Positions 1 through 11,355 of a stretch of DNA of 64,000 nucleotides are shown in pieces. The number at the start of each line of letters is the position of its first letter. Within the stretch, counting starts at the first letter, position 1. Below the pieces are notes generated by a model that saw only the letters and a program-made list of their open reading frames with translations, did no database searches and was not told where the DNA came from. The stretch is from Trematomus loennbergii (taxonomy: Eukaryota; Chordata; Actinopteri; Perciformes; Nototheniidae), in assembly GCA_012861695.1 (NCBI GenBank), contig JAAOOA010001167.1, forward strand, positions 62,001-126,000, written 5' to 3'. Position numbers and translations under genes: made by a program.

Positions 1-336
1 TTGGTGGGATTATGTAGGTCTTGTTTAAAAAGAGTCAACATAAATCAGATATTACTCTGTGTTGATTTAACTATTAAGAAACTGCAGTAATGTAATAATA
101 ACTTTACTGCATTCACTGATATCTGTGAAATACTGCTGTATGTTGTGATCACATGTTGCTGTGATAAATCATAGGTCCTTAGAAAAATGAAGAAAAAAAA
201 ACTGAAACATTTTATTATTAGAATAATTACATTTATCTTTCACAGTATTTGAACAGCAAAAAGTTGAATAGTGTTTATTCGAAAACTAAACTTAATATCT
301 ACATTAGTTTATAAAGTTAATCACATCTGGACTCAC
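1..336. other. Intron sequence 3' of the NLR NACHT exon
   Basis: AT-rich sequence downstream (minus strand) of the GTGAGT donor at 336-331. No LRR exon or transposon was recognised, so the next NLR exon should be left of the window. Confidence 0.5.
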
Positions 337-2181
337 ACAGCCTCGCTGCAGTTCATCAAATCTGGAATCACTCTCTGTCGTCCCTCCTCTGATGTTCCGT
401 ACTTCTCGTGGTCCAACTCATCCAGAACCTCCTCTGACATCTGCAGCATGTAGGACAGAGAAGACAAGTAGATCTCTGATTTGTTCTCTGAACTTCAGGA
501 ACTCTGTGATCTCCTGATGGACTGAGTGGTCCTTCATCTCTGTCAGACAGTGGAAGATGTTGATGCTCCTGTCAAGAGAGATTTCATCACTGTTCATGTC
601 CTTCAGGTTGTTGATGGCTCTCTGGATGGTTTCTGGACGGTTGTCTGTGCGACCCAGCAGGCCTCTGATGGCTCTCTGGATGAATGTTGGTCTGTTGTCT
701 GTGCGACCCAGCAGGCCTCCTAACAGTCTCTGGTTGGACTCCAGAGAGAGGCCGTGGAGAAAGCGGACAAACAGGTCCAGGTGGCCATTTTCACTTCTGA
801 GGGATTTCTTCATGGCTCCCTCCAGGAAGACATCCAGGGATGGGTAATCCTGATCACTGTTATACCTGTTGCTATAGTCTCCCTGCAGGAAGTCCTTCAG
901 TACCTCTGTGTTCCTGTTGGTGTAACAGTGCAGCATGTAGACTGCAGCCAGGAACTCCTGAATGCTCAGATGAACAAAGCAGTAGACTGTTTTCTTGAAG
1001 ATCACACTCTCTCTTTTAAGATCTGTGTACAAACTCCTGAGTGCACCAAGGCCTCTGTGACATCAAGACCACAGCGCTCCAGGTCTTCTTGGTAGAACAT
1101 GATGTCTCCTTTCTCCAGATGTTCAAACGCCAGCCTCCCCAGCTTCAGAAGAACCTCCCTGTCAGCCTTCGTCAGCTTCTGTGGACTCGTCTCATGTCCC
1201 TCACCATACTTCTGCTTCTTCCTCTTTGTCAGGACCAGCAGGAAGTGTGAGTACATGTCAGTGAGGGTCTTGGGCAGCTGTCCTCGCTGGTCTGTAGTCA
1301 ACATGTGGTCCAGAACTGCAGCAGTGATCCAGCAGAAGACTGGGATCAGACACATGATGTGGAGGCTCCTGGAGCTCTTGATGTGAGAGATGATTCTGCT
1401 GGACAGGTCTTCATCACTCGATCTCCTCCTGAAGTACTCCTCCTTCTGGGCGTCAGTGAAGCCTCGTACTTCTGTTACCCGTCCACACACTCAGGAGGGA
1501 TCTGATTGGACGCTGCAGGTCGGGAAGTTATCCAGACGAGAGCCGAGGGAAGCAGCTTCCCCTTGATGAGGTTTGTCAGCAGCACGTTGACTGAGGACTG
1601 CTGTGAGACATCAGACACAACCTCATTGTTTCTGAAGTCCAGAGAAAGTCTGCTTTCATCCAGGCCGTCAAAGATGAGCAGCACTTTACAGACAGCCAGC
1701 TGCTCTGCTGTGACCTTCTGTAAGGTTGGATGGAAAACATGGAGCAGCCTGAGAAGACTGTACTGCTCACCTTTGATCAGGTTCAGCTCCCTGAAGGAGA
1801 GCGGGATCACCAGACTGACATCTTGGTTTTCCAAACCCTCGGCCCAGTCCAGAGTGAACTTCTGCACTGAGAAGGTTTTTCCAACTCCAGCGACTCCGTT
1901 GGTCAGGACCGCTCTGATGAGAGGTTGGTCAGGTAAGGCTTTAAAGATGTCCTGGCACTTGATTGGAGTTTCATGGAGGGGCTTTTTCTGGGAAGCTGTC
2001 TCCAGCTGCCTCACCTCATGTTGGGTATTAACCTCTTCACTCAGGCCTTGTGTGATGTAGAGCTCAGTGAAGATCCTGTTGAGGAGGGTTTCACTTGTAT
2101 CAGTTCCTTCAGTCACATGTTCACATCTCCTCCTCAGACTGATCCGATGTTCATCTAAAACCTCCTGCAGACCACTATCTG
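337..2181 (-). pseudogene. NLR exon 4: FISNA-NACHT exon with three frameshifts
   Basis: The exon opens after an acceptor (TTCTCCTTCAG) with DSGLQEVLDEHRISLRRRCE, the conserved start of the fish FISNA segment. The NACHT follows: Walker A GVAGVGKTF near 1890, Walker B LLIFDGLDES near 1670, then [17 protein letters not shown]. The reading frame breaks in a GGG run near 1477-1482 and resumes with [19 protein letters not shown]. It breaks again in a GA run near 1007-1015 and resumes with VYCFVHLSIQEFLAAVYMLH. It breaks a third time near 490-500 before [20 protein letters not shown]. All pieces follow the family order, and the total of about 615 codons is normal for this exon. A 54-bp in-frame duplication lies near 606-716. 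Confidence 0.85.
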
Positions 2182-2326
2182 CTGAAGGAGAAGGAAACGT
2201 GTGAGTAATACAAATAAAACAAATAAATAAAAGGGTTCAGAATGAATGTCTTTGCTGTAACAAATGAACCAGGAAGAATCCTGTTTTCAGACATGAAGAC
2301 CCCAGCAGACAGATATTTAGACTTAC

Positions 2327-2394
2327 TTTGTACAGTGCTGGTCTGACTGTCTCTCTGCACTCCAGCTCTTGATCTGGATGTGTTCCTCGTCCCT
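2327..2394 (-). CDS. NLR exon 3, short linker exon
   Basis: A 68-bp exon between a CAACAG acceptor (2400-2395) and a GTAAGT donor (2326-2321). It enters in phase 2 and leaves in phase 1, exactly matching both neighbours. It encodes 22 residues (GTRNTSRSRAGVQRDSQTST plus VQ) of low complexity. No domain is recognised; it links the SLKSD repeat region to the FISNA start. Confidence 0.7.
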
Positions 2395-2528
2395 CTGTTG
2401 AGATGAACACATCCTTTATAGCACAGGTTTATGTACATAATAAAAACATCTTCCTGTCTGGATTCATAACATAATTCAAAGTTGGACACAGCAAGTTCAT
2501 CGTATATAGCAACTCACACGTCATCAAA

Positions 2529-3585
2529 ATTAGGGCTGGGCGATATGGCCTAAAATAATATTGCAATATCTTTAACCTGTATCGCGATACACAATATAAA
2601 TTGAGATATTTAGAAATCCCGTTCCATACCCAACACACCAGTATGAGTATTGTTACATTAAGACATTAAGGGCTATTCATGATCATTTGCATCTCGTCTT
2701 CATCTATTGTACATCGTGGATCACGTCGGAACTTTCAAAACACCAAACACAGTAGCCACACAAATACTCGCTCAGTCTGGTCCACAAAGCCCTGCTCCTC
2801 CTCGGAATAATGCTGAACCAGACGGGCTCGGAGGTAAAGACGGGTGAGGGTGTTTGCGGACGCAAAGGACAGCCATAGACTGTAGAGGACAGCCCGCCCG
2901 AGGTGTGGTTAAACTTTACTCGTCTCGCTCGTTGCCTAAAGTGCAATAAGAGTTTAGCATGTCAGGGCAATTTCTCTAAACATCTTGCAAAAGTGCACCA
3001 CGTTCAGACGGAGAAATGCACCGGGTTCGACTGTCTCTCTAGTAGCTCTGTCGCCCCATCCACGAGTAACGTTTCCACGTCAGGTATATTATGTATGCTA
3101 GCAGCAACCTTTATATATACAGTCTATGGCAGCAACACACGGAGCTAACTCAATGATTCAAACATGGGTTAATGATTAGAGGGAACTGAGTTATTTAGTT
3201 TGTTAAAGTTTCAGCCATTCTGTTCACAGTTCTGTCATCACATTATTTAATATGATTTGTTAAAACGTTGTTGTTTCTGTTGATGTGAAATATTATGTAT
3301 TTCATTTAAATAAAAAGCAATGTTAGTTTTGTTCACAATTTGTTAATTTTCATTTAATCATTTAATTAATGAACACTTTAGACAAATAATGCTTCAAGTG
3401 TAAATATGCCGGATTTTAGCTTTGAGCTAATTTCCATCCGTAGTCCCTGACATACAACATATAGTTAGTTTACCTAATTTTTCTCTCCAAAAGAACCGAT
3501 AAGAGTACCGTTAAAAGACCGGACCGATAAGCGGTATCGATAAAAGTAGTAGTACCGTTAAAACCTTAACGATACCCATCCCTAG
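2529..3585. mobile_element. Degenerate hAT-like element with BED zinc-finger remnant
   Basis: The left end begins TAGGGCTGGGCGATATGGCC and the right end finishes CGATACCCATCCCTA, both typical outer motifs of teleost hAT-type elements. On the plus strand around 2903-3060 a BED-type finger is readable (RCLKCNKSLACQGNFSKHLA followed by KVHH), then a serine-rich tail typical of the linker after BED fingers in hAT transposases. No catalytic core was found. The two ends may belong to different elements, and no target duplication was identified. Confidence 0.45.
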
Positions 3586-3955
3586 GAAGCAGTGAGGTCT
3601 GTTGTGTGTACCATACAGAGTCTATGGTTCATACACATACATTAAAAACACTGAATTAATATGAGGTACTGTAAAGCTCTGGCTGCTGATGTTTTCCTTT
3701 ACTGATTCGACGTCAGCACGTCAGTGACGACAGTAGCAGAATCTCAACGCCGATGAAGATGCTGCTGATGCACCTCCCTGTCCCTGTTTAAGCCTCCGAT
3801 TTGCATTCTCCAAAACTTGTTGCCAAAAATGGGGCGAAGCCTGCGAGCTAGTTCAGGCAGTCAACTCGAGCACCAATGATACATTAACACGTGCCGCACC
3901 TCTTCCCTCTTACAACCAACCAAACACATTCTCCTAAACATGCCGCTCTATTTAA

Positions 3956-4441
3956 AGTGGACCTATCATGCTATATTTGAATAATATAGTATAGGACCAT
4001 ACCTATATAAGGCATATTTATACTTTTTTCTTTTCAAAATACCAAACAGATCATGCATTTTAGCCATGCCTCATTTCGCTCAATTTGACAATTTCTAGCT
4101 CTGTTTTTGCAAGGGCAGATTCAGTGAGAACAGCACCACCTACAGGCCTGGCATATGTACTACAGCGTCTCCAGCGCTTTCGAACGGCAATGGCCGTGGC
4201 TGTCTCCTGATTGGTGGAGTTGGCCCAATAGCCGTAGCGCCACCGTCCTGACGTCAGGACAGTGTTCAAATCTGGATCAGTTTTTATCAGATCCGTTGCA
4301 GCCCCATTTTTAGAGATTTGGGTATGGAGGAAAATAGAGAGGGTTGTGTTTTCTGACACTTGGTGAGTTCCCTGGAACACCGGGGACACATATTCATGTA
4401 GAAAAGACGTACAAAAGTGCATTTTGCATGATAGGTCCCCT
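3956..4441. mobile_element. MITE flanked by TTAA
   Basis: Inverted termini AGTGGACCTATCATGC (left) and GCATGATAGGTCCCCT (right, complementary except one base) are flanked on both sides by TTAA (3952-3955 and 4442-4445). This is the signature of a TTAA-inserting element (piggyBac or Kolobok type). The interior has no coding capacity. A stretch near 4139-4165 (GGCATATGTACT, TCCAGCGCTT) is also found inside the element at 37195-38214. Confidence 0.7.
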
Positions 4442-4445
4442 TTAA

Positions 4446-4760
4446 GCTGCCAGGTCTTCCTGCCTCTGCCTCGCTATGCTGCTGCTGCTGCGCTGCTGTG
4501 TTCACTTGCTATTGCTGCGTTCATGTTCCTGCTGCTGTGTTTCATGTTGCTGCTGCTTGCCTGCCCCACCACCACCCCAGCTCCACCCCAGCTTCCACCT
4601 GTAGGCTCGGGGGATACTAATCATCACTCAATGTTCTTTGTAAATCTGTGGAGTGATGAGGCCCGAGCCTAGACGCCAAACTCAAACTATATGCTGCTTC
4701 TAATAAACATATTAAAAAACACGTGAGTTGTCTGACTGAACTGTGAAGTACATTTCCTGA
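4446..4760. other. No gene recognised
   Basis: Intron sequence with a CTG/GCT-rich stretch (4478-4560). Nothing else recognised. Confidence 0.4.
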
Positions 4761-4911
4761 GGCCAAGTTGAAGGATCAAATACTAAGAAATGAGCACATG
4801 ACTTGAAGTCATATCTGAAGTACACTTATTCAAGTACTGTACTTAGGTACAATTTTGAGATACTTACTTGAGTATTTCTATTTTATGCTACTTTGTACTT
4901 CTATCATCGGT
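4760..4911. mobile_element. Fragment of the 'acttaagtac' MITE family
   Basis: Short alternations such as CAAGTACTGTACTTAGGTAC and ACTTACTTGAGTATTT match the subterminal sequence of the dispersed hAT-like MITE seen more fully at about 11830-12410 and 31770-32334. It is cut at 4911 by LINE sequence. Confidence 0.5.
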
Positions 4912-5330
4912 GCCTCACTCCCATCACTCCCATAGTGAACACAGCTGAGAGGATCATTGATGCCTCACATACATTCACAACACCCTCCTCACCCGCAAAG
5001 CACTCAGCATTGCTGGTGACCCCACCCATCCCTCCACCTGCCTCTTCACCCTCCTTCCTTCAGGGAGGAGGCTCCGCAGCCTGAGGTCGAGCACCACCCG
5101 ACTAAAACACGTTTCTTCCCACCAGGCTGTCAGGAGGCTGAACTCTCTTCCCTCCCTTCCCTCCCTCCCTCCCTCCCCTCTCCCCCCTGCCCCCACTGGA
5201 CTATATCTCCCACACACAAAGAACTCAAATCCAGCACCAGACACTTTCTTTTTTTCACTGCTATGGACAATGTTGCACTAATGTACATTTCCCAAAGATA
5301 TTGAAGTGACTGTTATCTTGTATATATTGA
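4905..5330 (+). mobile_element. LINE 3' fragment (jockey/L2-type reverse transcriptase end)
   Basis: The plus strand carries degraded remains of a LINE ORF2 C-terminus (SSTTRLK-like and AVRRLNSLP-like motifs, with runs of CCCTCC) followed by an AT-rich 3' tail. Such ends are typical of 5'-truncated LINEs inserted in introns. No intact ORF. Confidence 0.45.
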
Positions 5331-5384
5331 TTGTTGGGTTTTTATTTAGGTCTTAATGTGTGCATATGTATACATGTGTCTTTT

Positions 5385-5465
5385 GATTGTGTATATATAT
5401 ATATATATACATATTTGTATATATATTTGTTTTTATATATATATACAGGTTTTTATTTATATACA
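5385..5465. repeat. AT-rich simple repeat
   Basis: Runs of TA and TATATATTTG-type repeats, seen directly in the sequence. Confidence 0.8.
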
Positions 5466-5553
5466 GGATTGTGGGAAACGGTATTTCGATCTCTCTGTAC
5501 ACACAAACTGGGTCAACATAAAGTTTGAGTTCACAGGAGAAACAGACTCTCAC

Positions 5554-5646
5554 TTTGTTTCTGAGGGTCCAGGTTGATCCCTGAAGTCCAGAGGTCTGTC
5601 TGTAGACCCGTCACTCTTCAGAGACAGACAGCTGGGACTGGAGACT
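5554..5646 (-). CDS. NLR exon 2, repeat of the SLKSD motif
   Basis: The exon encodes SPSCLSLKSDGSTDRPLDF followed by RDQPGPSETK and ends at a GTGAGA donor (5553-5548), phase 2. The 5' boundary was set at an AG after 5647 because it gives 93 bp (1+90+2), in phase with exons 1 and 3. A stronger-looking CTGCAG acceptor 11 bp upstream (exon from 5657) would shift the frame into a stop. The motif and donor context are shared with exon 1, as expected for the serially repeated N-terminal exons of this family. More such exons could have existed before the transposon insertions. Confidence 0.75.
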
Positions 5647-7981
5647 CTGCTCTCCGTCTGCAGAAACAGAAAATGTTTTACACACATCATTGGATTTTGA
5701 AAAGAGCAGCTGAACCTGATTAAAGATTTTTGGACTTGCTCTGAACTTTCTGTTTTTGAGTCATGCTTGTAGGTTTCAGTCTTTTACAATTCATTTGTGA
5801 GGATCAGTCAACCCAGTCTCACGGCATTTCGTGTTATAGTCACGACATGTAATCTATTGATTCGTGTTCACGATTTTCCCCTTTTTTTCGTGTCACACAG
5901 AACGATTTTAAAAGCAATGTATTTCTATTGGTAGTATGTTTCATGCCTGCAACACATCTTTTTGTCCGTTCGGGTCTTGGAAGACCGGAAACTGTGTGGT
6001 TCATAAAAACATCTCCTTACTCAATATCAAGCCACGATTATTGTTTTTATTTTAAATCGTATAATGTCGGACTTTTTTTGTCGTCTGTGAGGAAAATAAA
6101 TGGCTCAGAGCCTCAGAATACTGAAATCTGTATTATTTTAATCTTTTTTTCCTACTAATTTGTTATTCTTTTCTAAATAACACACTGTTATTTACTCAAC
6201 AATACACACAATTATCCTTGTTTTATTTATTTGTTTAATTCCATAATCTCTGGCTTTTTTGGCGTCCATCAGGAACTGAATTTCAAAATAAAAAGAACCG
6301 GAAACAGACGTTAAGGGACTATAAGGGACATTTCGAGCATCTTCGAGTTTAGGATGGCCGAAGACACTACACTACCCATAATCCCCAGCTATCGTTTAGG
6401 ACTACAGTCCCCATGATTAATCTTCAAGCTCTGGGATTGGATGTTGGAGTGGCAGTGCGCCAAGGTTACGCCGAGCGTCAAACAGCTCTTTGAAATGGAA
6501 CGAACCACGGCAGACTATCCCCCCCCCCCCCCAGAACTACACATGCTGGCTATTGTGTTTCGCAAAATGTTCTATGGGACGTCTCTACTGGGAACGTTTT
6601 CGTTTTTCCCACAATTAGAAGTTGCCAGTATTAAACACATTGGTGTTATCAAATGTAAAACATATAATTAATAAATGGGTGAAAATCGCTTGTGTCCATA
6701 ATGGGCAGCATTCATATATACCCACATGACAGCTCATTGATACTTTGTAATTCTACTCCACTACAATTCAGAGGTTAACCTGGTATTTTTACTCCACTAC
6801 ATTTATTTTAGTTACTTTGCAGATTATGATTAATGATGTGAAATATAAACAACCCTTAAATCAGACTTTAGTTACACCTGAGTAAATTCAGGGAAGGTGA
6901 TTGTCAAGTGCCAACAATCAGGAGAGATATTAGTTGGTGCTTGAGAAGACTAAACATTTATCTGCAGATCCCTATAAAGTATATTCATTACTCGTTATTC
7001 TCTACTAATAGTTAATTAAAGACTGTATATAACGACTATTTTGCACATCCCTTTCAAGATTTCAAGATGTTCTAAGGTTTATTGACATATCATATACACA
7101 ACTACGGTGTAGTTATGCAATGAATGAAAAACTTGGGTCACAGGTTCCTCAACAGTGCATTACAAGACATCTATCAATATGTATACCTCGACCATTAAAC
7201 TGTCATTTTCTGCACATTTCTTATACTATCTACATACATAAGAGTATAATTAATATGTATAAATATCAGTTAAAATAAGTGCTTCAATATAGTTAACATT
7301 GCAGGAAAGCAATATATTAGACGTTAAGTACTTTTTCAGGCTTAATATTTATCTGTAGATACCCCAAAAGCTTTTTTCTTATTTAAAAGAATACCTTAAT
7401 CTAAAGTATTGTTTTGCACCTCCTCCTATTAATATCTTTGTATATCCTGCACTAAACTGTTTTATTGTAGAGATCACTTATAGTATCTTCTTGATTTGTT
7501 ATATTCTATATTTCTATCATTGACCTTCTACTTTCCCCCTATGAAAGTATGTACTCTTAATATTATTTTCATCAAATATAACTAGGGCTGTCAAGTTAAC
7601 GCGTTAATAACACGTTAAAGCAAAAAAAATTAACGCCACTAATTATTTTAACGCGATTAACGCATGTGTATTTTTTGTCCTCGGCCGCCCTGTAGTTTCA
7701 GAGCGCATCGAGTTTAAAATACCATCTACAAGCTGATGCTGACAGCCCCGCTCCTGCCGCCCGCTTGTAGCAGACCACACTTCCACGCTCACCGGCAGGC
7801 ACGGACTGGCCATTGGAGGACCGGGAGGGTGTGTGTATGTGTGGCGCGAGCGAGGCACACCTTACGTGTTGTTGTTGTTAGCATCTGGTGCTAGCTAGCT
7901 GCGCTAACGGATATAAGGAGCTGTTTCAATGAAAACAGAGGAGCGACATTTCGCCGACAACTGCGCCGAGCACTTGACTTT

Positions 7982-8930
7982 ATGCAGGTAGCCAGACAGT
8001 GGGACATTGTACGAAAAGTCAGCACACTCAGCACGGATAGTGCGCGCAACATGATTGCAGCGTCCAGGCAGCTCCCGATCGAGCATATATGCCTTGAGCG
8101 GCACATAGCTCCAACGATCCATCACAGTGTCGCCACGCACGCACGCGCGCGCAAAAAAAGAAAAGTCAGAGCGAGAGTTAACAGCTCATCTAGTTGCATC
8201 TGTACTGTAGCTAGTAGCCTAGTTTCACCTACCGGCTGCCACCCAGTTAGCAGCTTTGTTTTGAAAGAAAAGTTGTGGCTCATCTGACATTTATGAGAGA
8301 AAGTCTCTGTAGGAGCCACATTTGAAGTAGTAGTTTCTGTGTTTGTTACGGTACATGTTTTTGAGTCACTATAGGTGGTGGGCGTGTCAAAGGATTTGTG
8401 TGGTGACATTTGCGGTTATATCCGGTTGCTTTTACCTGCGCACTTTGTGATAGATGGAGGGGGAGTGAACTGGAGAAGGACAATTTTTGTTGACCGCACG
8501 CACGCATGCACGCATAAAAGAATATACATATGGATATGGACTATTGAACTTTTGCTTTGAAAATAAAAGGTCAAACGCATACTGTTGGAAAGACTGAGTT
8601 TTTGCGCGTCCACAATGTTTTTCTCTTGTTTAGTCCCTCGCGCACTTTGTTTGAAAGATTACTGCCGCAATAGTCTCTAATGTCCGAGTGCAAGTGAATG
8701 CAGCACAAGATGCACGTCTTGTAAACCCTCCCCCGGCCCTGGCGCGAGCGTGGAAATATGATTGACCCAAGTACTGAAGGAATGAGGTATTTGCGGTCTA
8801 CAATGACAGAGAAGAGACTGTCAAGTTTGGCTGTACTCAGCATTGAATCAAAACGCACTAAAGCTGTGGATCTTAATCAGTTTGTGAGGCGTTTTGCTGA
8901 ACAAAATGGTAATCGTCGCATTCAGCTGTA
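7982..8930 (+). pseudogene. Broken hAT transposase (ZBED-type), two fragments
   Basis: At 7982-8100 the frame reads MQVARQWDIVRKVSTLSTDS, then ARNMIAASRQLP; this is the W-x-I-x-x-KV...TD(N/S)A-x-NM block of the hAT catalytic region. At about 8775-8930 another frame reads MRYLRSTMTEKRLSSLAVLS, then RRFAEQNGNRRIQL and a stop, which resembles the C-terminal dimerisation segment of hAT transposases. The intervening sequence has stops in all frames, so no active enzyme is encoded. Confidence 0.65.
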
Positions 8931-9292
8931 ATAGACATGTCAACTTGATGCTCACAACACTGTTAAGATGATGACCTTACGTGTGTAAATATATTTTTTC
9001 TTTGTGGGGGTCTGCCCCCAAAAAACTGTTTTAAGTCCTGCGAAAGTCGAATAAGACGGTGTGTAAAACTACACTGCCCACTGTCCAGCCAAAAAAAGTA
9101 ACCACTTTGATTTAACTAGGCCAGTAGGTAAGGCATTCCACTGGATAATAACTGAAGTATAAAAGAATGCATGACTGAAGTGATGGAGACCATGTTTGAA
9201 GGCAAACAAAAGAGGAAATAACAGGTCAAATCAAGCAAATCCCCCTCTCAGATTCCACAGCAACCAGAAGAACATAAATACTGGCTGGTGAT

Positions 9293-9541
9293 TTGATTAA
9301 TCAGCTTTGTGATGGAATAAAAAATGCACAGTGCATTTCCTTAGCTGTGGATGAGTCCACTGACACCACTGACAATGCTCAGTTGCTGGTGTTTGTGAGT
9401 TTTTATGATGAGGCAAAGGGGAGTTTGTTGAAGATGTTGGGCCTGACGAACCTCAGTGGACACACAAGGGGGCAAGAAGACATTTATAAAGCAATAATGG
9501 GAATGCTGAATGAAAGAGGGTGCAGCTGCCTTTATTCATAA
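9293..9541 (+). pseudogene. hAT transposase fragment (Charlie/GTF2IRD2-like)
   Basis: An 82-codon frame contains ISLAVDESTDTTDNAQLLVF, the conserved first-aspartate block of Charlie-type hAT transposases (also found in domesticated GTF2IRD2- and ZBED5-like proteins). This subfamily differs from that of the fragments at 7982-8930, so the inside of the element looks composite. Truncated at both ends. Confidence 0.6.
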
Positions 9542-11355
9542 CTGTGCAGCTCTTACACTGCGACTCTGAGGGATCAAGCACAGACACAATAACAATGAAA
9601 ACTGCTGCATACAGATTATTTTTGTTTTTGCAACCTTGTGTTAAGAATCTTGTTGCAATTGTTTAAAAGTTTGAATGACCGTAATAAACGGACATTTGTC
9701 TTATTGAAAAAAATGTTTTGGACCTTTAAGATTTGTATTTGAGTACCCCTGCTCTAAGGTACATTTAGAATAGATACAAAATGTGCGATTAATTTGAGAT
9801 TAATCGCGATTAACTATTTAATCGACTGACAGCCCTAAATATAACACATAAAAACAATAATTCAATAACGTGCTTTAACCACTAGGCGGTGCACACAAGG
9901 TACACACAGCCATAATAACTTTGTATTATTAGTGTAGGACACTTATGTATAACATCTGAAGATGTGTAGTTGTATTCATGTTTTCACATCATTTTACAGC
10001 ATATTGCTATATTATTTCAGACTCAGTATTTACATTCTTATATTCAAAGAAAATCAGTAATATCTTTAAAAACTACAAGTCCTTTTATATCAGCTGTGCA
10101 CCGTTATGGTGTAAATATAACCTATCTACGAATTAGATCAAATGTAAAAGTCAGCCGAATTAGTGTTGATACTGCAAGGAGACGTATTGTGTGAAGAGAA
10201 ATTGAAAATGTTGTTTAATTGCTGATATATTTATGATCCACGTCAAGTATTCAGTTTCCGCGGCATTTCTTCCAGTTTGTCCAAAGGTCTTCTCATCAGG
10301 GCTCTATAAATAAAGAACTACGGCAGATCTGTAATATTTAATGCAGCCGAACCGTGTATTGCAATGCCGTTATGTGATGACTTTCAAAGAGAAAAGCAAG
10401 AACACTCGGAATAAAGTATTATTTTCTTTAAAAGAAAAATGTTTTTTTGATTTCATATCTCATAAACACCATATCCCAACGTGCATTGCGGCTAAAACAT
10501 CCAATCACCGAGCTTAAACCATAGCTGAGGATCTTGGGTAATCAGTTCAGTGGCTGTGTATCGCAATGATGCTCGAAATGTCCCTTATAGGCCTACGTCT
10601 GTTTCCGGTGACTTTATTTTGAAATTCAGTTCCTGATGGACGCCAAAAAAGCCAGAGATTATGGAATCAAACAAATAAATAAAAACAAGGATAATTGTGT
10701 GTTATTGTTGAGTAAATAACAGTGTGTTATTTAGAAAAGAATAACAAATTAGAAGGAAAAAAAGATTGAAAAAAATACAGATTTCAGTATCCTGAGGCTC
10801 TGAGCCCCATTTCTTTCCTCGCGGACGGCAAAGAAAGTCTGACATTATACGATTTAAAATAAAAACAATAATCGTGGCTTGATATTGAGTAAGGAGATAT
10901 TTTTATGAACCACACAGCTTCCGGTCTTCCAAGACCCGAACGGACAAAAAGACGTGTTGCAGGCACGAAACATACTACCAATAGAAATACATTGCTTTTA
11001 AAATTGTTCTGTGTGACACGGAAAAAAGGGGAAAATCGTGAACACGAATCAATAGATTAAATGTCGTGACTATAACACTAAATGCCGTGAGACTGGGTTG
11101 GATCAATAGTTTTACATGTTGTATTTTATTCACTTAACTTAACACAAAGTCCTAGATTCCGAGTGTCAGAATGATTTCACTAAGTAGTTTATTTTCTGTC
11201 GCTGATGAAGCCAGGGAACCAAAGAAGAAGATTTCCTTTTCTTTCTCTACTGTGTTTCTTTAGAGTACTCCCTTCATTCTCATGCCAGGCTCAAACCACC
11301 ATGCAAAACATATCAAGAGAGTTCAGGTCAGTTTGAAGGAGAAACAGACTCTTAC

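Larger units (their letters stand above)
7583..9837. mobile_element. hAT element with perfect 8-bp target duplication
   Basis: Termini TAGGGCTGTCA and TGACAGCCCTA are flanked by AATATAAC on both sides (7575-7582 and 9838-9845), the 8-bp duplication typical of hAT transposons. Subterminal sequence is rich in TTAACGCG/CGCGATTAA motifs. It is nested in the foldback element 5809-11100 and therefore younger. Broken transposase pieces lie inside (separate entries). Confidence 0.85.
5809..11100. mobile_element. Long inverted-repeat (foldback) DNA element, copy 1
   Basis: The left end CAACCCAGTCTCACGGCATT at 5809 is repeated in inverted form, ending at 11100. The outer arms match over several hundred bases (5809 to about 6345 against 11100 to about 10573). 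A 7-bp target duplication flanks the element: GATCAGT (5802-5808) and GATCAAT (11101-11107), one mismatch. It sits in intron 1 of the NLR gene. The core sequence (for example 10040-10430) is shared with the element at 17942-20749. A hAT element (7583-9837) is inserted inside. No transposase of its own was found, so it is probably non-autonomous. Confidence 0.75.

Noticed and set aside
5554..5657. NLR exon 2 starting at the stronger CTGCAG acceptor (5657)
   Set aside because: Joining to exon 1 in phase 2 from there gives an early stop; the AG 11 bases downstream keeps the frame. Left open in case another upstream exon exists.
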